Shown: one piece after another, positions 55,546-64,000 of the stretch
Numbering within the stretch: position 1 is the first letter of the stretch
How the letters are laid out: each line of letters begins with the position of its first letter
From: Gigaspora margarita
Lineage: Eukaryota; Glomeromycota; Glomeromycetes; Diversisporales; Gigasporaceae
DNA: 64,000 bases
Assembly: GCA_009809945.1 (NCBI GenBank)
Contig: WTPW01000357.1
Location: 309,335-373,334 of the forward strand
Reading direction: 5' to 3'
The notes under the pieces: model-generated
What the model was told of the DNA's origin: nothing
The model's input: the letters and a program-made list of their open reading frames with translations, nothing else
Database searches by the model: none
Made by a program: the position numbers and the translations under genes

Positions 55546-55919
55546 TTTATCAATGCTAGAAGATTATTGCAATTTATGTAAGTTTTCAGTTAAAATGCTA
55601 GTTAACATGTAACACATTTGTAAAAGTATCTTTTAATTTGTTTTTGGGCATACATGCTTGAATTTTTTTTTTTTATAATTAATTTGTGATTTAGCTGATA
55701 AATTATATTAGTTTGTAGTCTAGATATGCATTTGAATTGATGGTTTAATAGATAAAAGTTCTGAATAAAGTAACCAGGTAATTATTTTTATGTAATTATT
55801 AAATTTCAAAAATATTTTAATGTCAAAGTTAGATAATTGAGCATTTACTTATTTGTGTGTGTAATACAAATTCTTGAGAGAGGAAATAGCTTATTGAAAA
55901 GTACAAAGTTTGATTATTC

Positions 55920-56430
55920 TGTATTTGTCAACAAAGGATCTGAACACATATAAATAAAAAAAAAGGTGAAAATATGCAAAAACTAACATTTGAATTGATA
56001 TTGGCATGTACTAATTAAAAATGATAGAAATAAAATTTTATGTATAATGAGTATTATTCTAATCCTGTAGTTTCTAATGTTAAGGTTTTTTAACTAAATT
56101 TTTTATCAGTATTTAGATTATTTATATAAAATTGGATTTCTTTTTTGAGGGATTTCTAAAGTGAAGCAGATTTTTATAAAATATTTTATCAAATTAACTT
56201 TAAGGTTTGGGTTATCTCATATTAGAATTAGTTTTTTTTAGGTTGTGAAATATAAGCAAAATTGCCTTCCCAACATTTTTAATTAACACACCAAGGTAGG
56301 TTTAGACTGTTGTTTTTTGTATTTTTCAAGGTTTTCACTTTTCTTTCATTTTTGCTTTGCCAAAGATCATCAAAATTCGATAATTTGATTTGTCAGATAG
56401 TATGTAATTCTATTCTGACCCCTTTTTTAA
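55920..56430. repeat. Dispersed repeat family M, copy 4 (uninterrupted)
   Basis: It aligns along its length with 36400-37080. It carries the empty site of the pogo-type MITE (TTTTTATAAAATATTTTATC near 56172). CpG almost completely lost. Short N runs at 56434, 56438 and 56468-56469. Confidence 0.65.
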
Positions 56431-56439
56431 AAANATCNG

Positions 56440-56765
56440 ATATAGATAATTTTTTTATTTTAAAAATNNGTATGATTATTATGATATTCTATAGTAATAC
56501 TTTAAACTTAAAATAGAATTTTATTTTACTCATAATTATGTGTCGATGTAATTATATACTAATTTTGCTTCTAAAGAGTTTATTTATTGTAATAAATTTT
56601 ACTGTATTATTTTTTTTTATAATTTGATATAGTTAATTGTTATTTGTATATAATAATAATATATAATTAATTTTTATGAAACTAACTATTTCAAAGGTAT
56701 TTTGAGAGTTATATTTCGTTGGTGATATTTTTGTAATGAAAATTAGCACATGTAATAGTAGATAG

Positions 56766-56800
<35 letters not shown>

Positions 56801-57122
56801 ATGACTGAAATTTGTAATTGATTAGTCTTATAAAATTTTAAGTATTAATGTTTAGTTAATTCAATTTTTTATTATTTTATTATGCTCCTATTACTAATAA
56901 TACATAACATTATTTTTATTAATAATATATGATATTAAAATGAAATCACTGTTTGATTTCACATTACCAAGAAACTTAAATATAATAAATTACAAAGAAG
57001 ATTAATCTAATTAATAAACTTATTGGCACGATCTTGTGAAAGCCAATTTTTTCAATCTCAATTAGAAAATTCTTAGAATTAATCTAAAACTTTCTGATTA
57101 ACTGCGATCAAATCTAGTGAGT
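56440..57122. other. AT-rich with a (TA)n tract, no gene seen
   Basis: (AT)n microsatellite at about 56766-56792. No other feature supported. Confidence 0.5.
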
Positions 57123-57364
57123 TAGTGATGTATAAAAAATTTTGCACGTTGTGTAATCCAAGTCACTCAGACTGAAATAATTTTGCCAAATTTTAACAAA
57201 TTTTACTAACCTGCTAACCGTGTACTAAGTAAAATTTCTTGGATTGTAATTTTGCTATAATATTATAAAGCTAGTATTAATGCTCCGCAAGTTCGATCTG
57301 AGGTCTTAATCTGAATCACTGGAGTGACTTGGGTTACATTACATGCAGAATTTTTTGGACACTA
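57123..57364. mobile_element. hAT-like MITE with TAGTG...AAAAAATTYTGCA ends
   Basis: The left end TAGTGATGTATAAAAAATTT and the right end in reverse TAGTGTCCAAAAAATTCTGC, both leading to CCAAGTCACTC, form a TIR of about 45 bp. An 8-bp TSD is not recognisable (GTGAGT... against ATAACTTA). Confidence 0.65.
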
Positions 57365-57689
57365 ATAACTTACTAATCAAATCATTGCAACGTAGCAATC
57401 TGATAAATAGAAAATTGAAATATACTACCTACAAATCGCATAAAATAACAACATAAAATATATACATTCATATCTTATCTTTATTACTTGTAATCCACTT
57501 GCTAGCTTTCTAATTACATTTCCATTACAAATATTTCACCAACCATATATGCATGTACTTTTATGTTAGTAGTGATCCGCAAAAAAAAAAAAAAAAAAAA
57601 AACTTGTTCACCTTTTAATCATATTTTTTATCACATAATTTTTTTGCTATCTGCACATATACTACATACTTTTTTACATCAATTATATG

Positions 57690-59280
57690 AAGAGATATTT
57701 CAACAACCTTTCTAGTTAAAAGTAGAGATATTATTGTGATGAAGCAATTTAATACCCAAGACAACAGAAAACCCCAAAACACTTCTATTATATGTCAACT
57801 GTATCGCATAACATTAAATCTATATACACACCTTACCTAGCAATCAATGAACCTTGAATCGAATCGTCTAAAACTTCTATCACAGAAGCTATCTTTAATC
57901 TATTCTATGGTAGTTTATAAAAAATAAAAAATTAAATAAAAAAATTCCCGCTTATTAATTACTTTACCATTATGTAATTACTTCATTATTACATCATATA
58001 TGCATAATTACTACATCGCTATGCAATATACATCATAACATTAATAATCATAATGCATATACTTACTATAACTCACTATATAATTACAATAATTAATATA
58101 TAATTACTTAACAACCACCGGAGCAGAAATTAACCATCAAAGGCATTTTAAAGGTTAAATTCTGGCGGTGATTAATGATCTACATAATGACAACATAACA
58201 AATACAACTACCAGATCAGAAATCAACCAATCAAAAGCATTTTATGTCATTCATATGAAGAGATATTTCAACAAACCTTCTAGTTAAGAGTGATGATGTT
58301 ATTGAGACGAAACAATCAGATACCCAAGATAACAGAAAACCCAAAATACATCCACTATTTGTAAACTATATCGTGTAATATCAAATCTCGAATCTATATA
58401 CACAACTTACCTAGCAATCAATGAACCTTGAATCAAATCGTCTAAAACTTCTATTATGAAAGTTATGTTTAATTTATTTAATGGTGATAAAAAAAAAAAT
58501 AAAAAATCTCTCGCTTTTTAAATACTTTACCATTATGTAATTACTTCATCATTACATCACATACGTATAACATCACTATGCATATATACATCATAACATA
58601 TTAATAATCATAATATAACTTACACAATCACTGGATCAGAAATTAACCAATCAATGGCATTTTAAAGAATAAATTCTGGCAGCAATTAATGATCTACATA
58701 ATGAAAACATAACATATGCAACCACCGGATCAGAAATCAACCAATAAAAGCATTTTACATAATCATGTGTCAACAAACCTTCTAGTTAAAAGTGATGATG
58801 TTATCGAGACAAAGCAATCAGATACAGAAAATCCAAAAACACATCCACTATCCGTAAACTGTATTGCATAACATTGAATCTATATACACATTTTACCTAG
58901 CAATCAACGAACCTTGAGTTGAATCGTCTAAAACTTCTATCACAAAAGCTATCTTTAATCTATTTTTATGGTTATCTATAAAAAAATAAAAAAAAATAAA
59001 AAAATGCCCGTGTTTTAATTACTTTACCATTATGTAATTATTTCATCATTACATCACAACACATATTACTACATCGCTATGCATACATACATCATAACAT
59101 ATTAATAATCATAATGCATATACTTACCATAACTCACTACACAACCACTGGATCAGAAATTAACCAATCAAGAGCATTTTAAAGGATACATTCTGGCAGC
59201 GATTAATGACCTGCATGATGACAACATAACACATGCAACCACCAGACAGAAATCAACTAATCAAATCCATTTTAAATAGT
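57690..59280. repeat. Three tandem units of about 510-570 bp
   Basis: Units start near 57690, 58258 and 58770. Each runs through CAACAAACCTTCTAGTTAA, CTTACCTAGCAATCAATGAA, ACTTTACCATTATGTAATTA and GATCAGAAATCAACCAATCA, the last of which occurs twice per unit. Non-coding, moderately diverged. Confidence 0.8.
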
Positions 59281-59366
59281 ACATTTTTTTCAGCGTTTAG
59301 AGAATTACAAGTAGTAGAGATATTAATATATATAGATTTTAAAATTGAATAAAACATAAAGACTTT

Positions 59367-59395
59367 TACTAAAATGCACCTATAGTGTTATATAT
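59367..59395. mobile_element. Detached left end of the 33114 MITE family
   Basis: TACTAAAATGCACCTATAGT equals 33110-33129 and is followed by a (TA)n tract instead of the element body. Confidence 0.55.
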
Positions 59396-59915
59396 ATATA
59401 TATATTATTTTAAAAACTGGCTAATTAATCAGTGTGAGATGTTCTAAGTAAAAATGTTTTACACCTCCAAAAACTCTTTCAACCTCAATTCTAATCCTAA
59501 ATTATTTTATAATAAATAAAAAATAATTTTAAGTTGAAGGAATTTGGTTTTTTATGCACTTTGTTAATTCTTAGTAAAAAGCAAGAATGCTTAAAAGTTA
59601 ATAATAATTAAAAAAAAAAACATAATCAAAACAGAATATACAACCAAACCCATTATAACCATTTGAATAAGAGAAACATAAGAATATACAAGTTAGTATG
59701 CAAGATTAAAATTACAGCCCACATTTCTGCCTAATTTAAACAACTTTCATAGATGATTTTGTATATGAATTTGCTAGTAGAACAATCAGAAAAACTTTGC
59801 TGATACTTGGCTTCTTCTGTTTTAAAATTTCGTCAAGCATTCAAATATTCACAATATACATTAGCTAAGTTTAATTGATATATAAAAATAATGTATATTT
59901 TAACTTAGCGTTAGG

Positions 59916-60194
59916 CAGTGTTGTCACAGGACAGCTTTGGACAATGATTTGGACAATCTTGGACAATCTTGGACAATTAAATAAAGTAAAATTACTTAAA
60001 ATTTCATTAAGATAACCTATTTTAATTTTAACTGGAATGTGTTCAGCACCTAAAAAAATATATAGTTATATATTTTTTAGATAGATTTATTAATTATTAA
60101 AGCCTGGACAAACTTTGGACAATCTTGGACGTTTGGACAATTTTGGACATAGACAAGCCAAAAAAGGCTGTGGACAGCCAAAATGTACACACTG
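59916..60194. mobile_element. hAT-like MITE with TTGGACAA motif arrays
   Basis: Ends CAGTGTTGTCACAGGACAGC and, in reverse, CAGTGTGTACATTTTGGCTG. Flanks GCGTTAGG (59908-59915) and GCATTAAG (60195-60202) match at 6 of 8. Several CTTTGGACAA/CTTGGACAA motifs occur in direct orientation at both ends. Confidence 0.7.
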
Positions 60195-60692
60195 GCATTA
60201 AGTGCATAAAATTATATTAGCATTCAATACAAATATATAGTTTAGACTAACGCTAATGCTAAACAATAATAAGAGTATTGGTTATTACCATTACAGAAAT
60301 ATTTCTTGTTTTTGAAAATTCTGCATAGTAATAACGATATATAGTAAGGCAAAGCTTTTCATTAATTATGTCGATATTCATCCTTAAGATTATATCTTTT
60401 TGTTTTAATTTGGCGATCAACTTTACTTTTTCACAAAATTAATCTAGTTGATTAGTTCGGCAAGGACTTTTTTTAAAAATACGCTTAAATTGTAGTATGA
60501 TGATAATCATAAACAAACTATTGCACATTCACCTTGTAAGATACTAATTATTTAGAATTTATTCATAAATATTATTCTGAAAAGCTATTTAATAGTATTA
60601 TCAACTAAATACTAATTTTATAACATCATATTCAAAATCAATGTAATGAATACAAAGTCTATATTCATCTTCTAAATATGTTTCCTCCAAAC

Positions 60693-60762
60693 TAGAGATG
60701 TGAACTATTAGAATAAACTATAATTTATTTATATTTATTGTAAATTATAGTTCACACCTCTA
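60693..60762. mobile_element. Minimal hAT-like MITE, 70 bp
   Basis: Ends TAGAGATGTGAACTAT and, in reverse, TAGAGGTGTGAACTAT. Flanks CTCCAAAC (60685-60692) and CACCAAAC (60763-60770) match at 7 of 8. Essentially two TIRs with a 35-40-bp AT core. Confidence 0.85.
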
Positions 60763-60839
60763 CACCAAACTAAGTACAACAACGACTATCAAAGAATATA
60801 TAATGATTAAACATCTATCACATATCTCACTTTTTTAAA

Positions 60840-62943
60840 CTTGAGAGTAAAAATAGTCGAATCTCTTGATTTTCCCATCTGCACTAGAAGTTTTTGCAAG
60901 GTCTTACTAACTTTATCATAAATCCCTGATGAATTCACCAAATTCCTTATAATAAGCCATTTCTGCAAATTACTTCACGCAGATAGACTATAAAATTAAG
61001 GGCATCTAAGATGCCATATTTTAAATTACTATTATTGTGCTGCAACTCAAAAGTCGCAACATCTCGGTCATAAGAATATAATATTGCTGTCTTATCATTA
61101 TAATAAAAAGGCCTTAATACCCCCAATTAGATACATGAGTTGTTCACAAAGATCCACATGAATCCTAATTTCTATTACCTTTGGCTCTGGAGTTATTGAA
61201 AGTATACGATTGAGCTCGAATGATGCTTTAGCAACAACAACTGCATAGACTTCGTGATTATGTTTTTCAAACTCAACAATGAAGAATGAAAAAAGATGCT
61301 TTTTTTCATTCTTAATAACAGTAGAAAATTACTATAAGCAAAGCCATTTCTAGGAACTAAATGATGATATACCCAAACAGGTTCAAATCGAACTAGATTA
61401 TAGAGAAATGCATCAGAAAGTATCCTGCCTCAAAGCTAGATTTTGGAATGGTTTTCTGATGGATTGCTTTCTTGTCCAAGACTTGGTGCAAAAAAGTAAG
61501 AAAGCACTGAACTGACCACAAATAATGCTATATATGTGTTAATTATATAATTATTTTGTACGATCTTTTTAATAACTCATATAGAGAGCCTGCATTTCCA
61601 ATTCTTTCTTCATCGACAAACAACTTCAGAGAAATAACAAAAGCTTTATCAACTTAATATAAATTGATAGCAGGTCTCGAGTGACTAGGTAGCTGTAAAG
61701 CCACACCAAATAATTCACTATCAATAATAGACCATTTTAGAAGCTTAAGAAGATGTCAACCTGATTGAGACACCTCTTCTATTTGACTTCTTTGCCTTTC
61801 AAGATGTAAGTATCTTACAGTATTCTTTTATATCAGAGAAGTAATAATGAACTGACAATATTTTATCATAATATGGCCTTTTACTAGACCTAATAAGACT
61901 TTCATGCAGGCTGGATGATTTTCTTTAAAGATTTAAAAGAAAATGCAAATTAGTAAAAATTACTAAATAAGAACAGTCATGGGCTTCTTCATAAAATGCA
62001 CTGTTGAAATGCTGCATAATCCAACAACTCAACAAGAAGCATCTGATTGTACACATATGGTTAAGCACAAACATATGCACGCCTCAGAATCTCTATATTG
62101 TCTGGACACTCTTCTTTCCCATACTAGCAAAATGGGTTGTAGCATATTATTTGCTGAATATATATCAAGCTTATTATAGCACAATCATTTTTCTATGAAA
62201 ATTATAATGCTATAACATGTCATAGTATTTATCCAACATCTACGCCTCAGAATCTCTTTGTCTGGATGCTCCTCTTCCCATATCAGCAGAACAGGTTGTA
62301 GAATGGTTAACCAATATGTGCACACCACAGAAGTATGAAAGAGATGTATAATCAGAAAACCAAGCATTACTAGTAAATCAGTATTATTAAAGCATATCGA
62401 AATATACTGTCATTGGGTTCACTCCTTTAATCAAAAGGCAGATAGAAACAGTTTCACCCAATAAGTTTCTGGACTTTATGAACTGAACTACTAGCATGTA
62501 AGCCTGGTTTAACCTTGTATCTCTCGAATCGATAGAGCATTTTTATACTCCAATTAGATTGGTTGCAAAATTTTTTCTAGGAAAAATTCAGTAACCCAAT
62601 TATAATTACAAATAACTAAAATGCTAACCTTTATCTGTTTTAAAAGAGAGGTAGCCCTCTTAGACTCCTTTGAATTTGGTTCAAGTATCTCCATTAAGGC
62701 TATTAACTTGTCATTAAGAGAATTATGTGATTCTTAAAGAGAGCCTGAAGAAAACTTTTTATAATAAAATTCATCTCAGCTTGCAACTGACCAAGTTTGG
62801 TAAGGCTCTTCACAATAACTTTTAAAATCAGCATTTGTTAAATAATGTTATGCTTACATTTCTTATAAAAACCTTTTCTATTATTTAAAATGCAGCTTAA
62901 ACTTACGAAATCTCACAACCCTTTTTTGTTCAAATGAAGACAT
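60840..62943 (-). pseudogene. Unrecognised multi-exon gene, minus strand, broken
   Basis: Protein-like pieces in order on the minus strand: MSSFEQKRVVRF and a GTAAGT donor (62943-62907); VKSLTKLGQLQAEMNFIIKS (about 62817-62757); DKLIALMEILEPNSKESKR (about 62713-62655); SLHESLIRSSKRPYYDKILS (about 61910); HLERQRSQIEEVSQSG and LLKLLKWSIIDSELFGVALQ (about 61805-61700); VDKAFVISLKLFVDEERIGN (about 61650-61590); VRFEPVWVYHHLVPRNGFAY (about 61395-61335); HEVYAVVVAKASFELNRILS (about 61265-61200); VDLCEQLMYLIGGIKA. Frames change several times and stops intervene, so it is dead or very intron-rich. I do not recognise the family. Inverted ACTAACGCTAA motifs at 60246 and 63126 bracket it, so a transposon protein is possible. 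Confidence 0.5.
62076..62310. repeat. ~75-bp duplication inside the unrecognised pseudogene
   Basis: 62079-62150 and 62245-62310 share GCCTCAGAATCTCT, TTGTCTGGA, CTCTTCCCATA and AGGTTGTAG in order. On the minus strand they read QPVLLIWEEEHPDKEILRR-like and QPILLVWERR-like. Probably exon or domain repetition. Confidence 0.5.
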
Positions 62944-63154
62944 GGTTCTAAATGAAAAAGAAAAAAAGAAAAAATTTTAAGGAACATATCGGTATGTACT
63001 GCACTGTATTTCCTTGAAAAAATAAATCCAAAGGTTGTTTATATATAGATGAGGTGAAATTATCCTTTTTAATAATTGAAAATAAGTTTCAGATGTGTAA
63101 AAAATAAATGATAGTAATTTACACCTTAGCGTTAGTTTGTATAATACTCATAAT

Positions 63155-64000
63155 TAGTGATATGGGCTGATCTCGGCCCATCGGCCGGGCGGGAGGGCAG
63201 GCTGAAGGTCGACCCACACCTCCATTGGCTGGGCAGGCCGACTAAGATAAGTTAGGATTTTAAATCAATCTATTTCTCAACCTTTTATCTGCTTTAATTT
63301 TACTAGAAACCACCAATAGTCAGTCTATCAATAAGCTAATCCAATTAATCATTCTTAGTTAAATGGCCGAATAAGAGCCTTTTCTGATTGACTAATTATT
63401 TTTACTTCTTGTCGGGCCACTAAATAATTTTTAAGGACTTAATTCCGCAGTTGACTTAACTGCTGATAATTACCAAAATGGTAAGTTACTAAGATCATTG
63501 ATGTAAGTTACCAGAACTTTTGGGCAAGTTGTCGAATTAGGTTGAAATTAATCATCATCGGCAAATTTTATATATAGATATATATCGATTACTAACCGAT
63601 AAGATATATATCGATGATCAACACCCCTGCCGATTATTATCGATAGTGATAGTAATCGATATATATCCGGTTAATCGATATATATCTACTAGATATATAT
63701 CGATTAACAGATATATATCGATAATCAACACCCCTGCCAATTATTATCAATAGTGATAGTAATCGATATATATCTAATATGATATCAATTAATAAATTAT
63801 TATGTTCACATAATCATGCTCGCAAGGTTTTGCAATTTATTGTAAATTTATTTTTTTTATTTATTATTATTATATATTATATTTTAAATTAAATAATCAA
63901 TATTTGCAAGTTTTCGAAATTTAATATAAAAATTATTTATTTATTATTATTATATTACATATTTTTATTATATATTATTATAAAAAAAAATAAAAAACCA
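63155..64000. mobile_element. hAT-like element (TAGTGATATGGGC family), copy 2, running off the window
   Basis: TAGTGATATGGGCTGATCTC opens a GC-rich stretch (GGCCGGGCGGGAGGG, GGCTGGGCAGGCC) like that at 8302. No right end before the window edge. The region to 63590 has no gene. Confidence 0.4.
63590..63780. repeat. Two ~100-bp units rich in ATATATATCGAT
   Basis: 63610-63670 and 63715-63776 both read GAT(G/A)ATCAACACCCCTGCCR, ATTATTATCRATAGTGATAG, TAATCGATATATATC. Several self-complementary TATATATCGATTA strings surround them. Possibly subterminal arrays of the 63155 element. Confidence 0.7.

Overview
This is a eukaryotic, probably fungal, genome fragment with very low GC. Gene content and repeat style suggest an arbuscular mycorrhizal fungus (Glomeromycotina, Rhizophagus-like). 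The reasons are short genes with small AT-rich introns, a fungal Zn(II)2Cys6 protein, an intron-rich DHA1-type MFS transporter, decayed integrase-core genes with a Cys-rich C-terminal tail of a type I associate with Rhizophagus, and pervasive nested DNA transposons. The assignment is inference; no marker gene is present. There is a 569-base assembly gap at 18105-18673 and a few isolated N.

Only three genes look functional: the MFS transporter (13867-17074, eight exons, with a transposon in its third intron and an apparent N-terminal frameshift), a Zn2Cys6 protein (41979-42476, minus strand), and a three-exon secreted cysteine-rich protein (53219-54181) with a decayed paralogue just upstream (52019-52284). 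Broken coding regions are a tyrosine recombinase at the left edge (3-983), an integrase-core gene inflated by minisatellites (8871-11150), a fragment of the same family (46420-46790, minus) and a large unrecognised minus-strand pseudogene (60840-62943).

Most of the rest is transposon. Element borders could be fixed because terminal inverted repeats (TIRs) and target-site duplications (TSDs) are readable by eye. hAT-type elements with 8-bp TSDs lie at 2659, 6064, 7334, 17803, 19248, 34880, 39438, 48671 and 60693, with weaker cases at 5998 and 59916. TA-flanked, Tc1/mariner/pogo-type elements lie at 7362, 7631, 17270, 19063, 24471, 26424, 33114, 36677, 38271 and 38789. A MULE-like element with a 9-bp TSD lies at 48836. 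One family with 3-bp TSDs and CCCTRTAAG-type ends has four copies (to 3296, and at 3508, 17764 and 31988) plus a relative at 14446.

Nesting is extreme. At 17270-20500 a TA element contains a 3-bp-TSD element, which holds a hAT element and, separately, another TA element that itself contains a hAT element. The 20.5-35 kb part is a CpG-poor landscape of palindromic elements and palindromic satellites. Between copies of one family the differences are largely CpG to TpG/CpA, so the ages of insertions can be ranked and cytosine methylation is suggested. Short CCCTAA-like motifs recur in unrelated palindromic elements.
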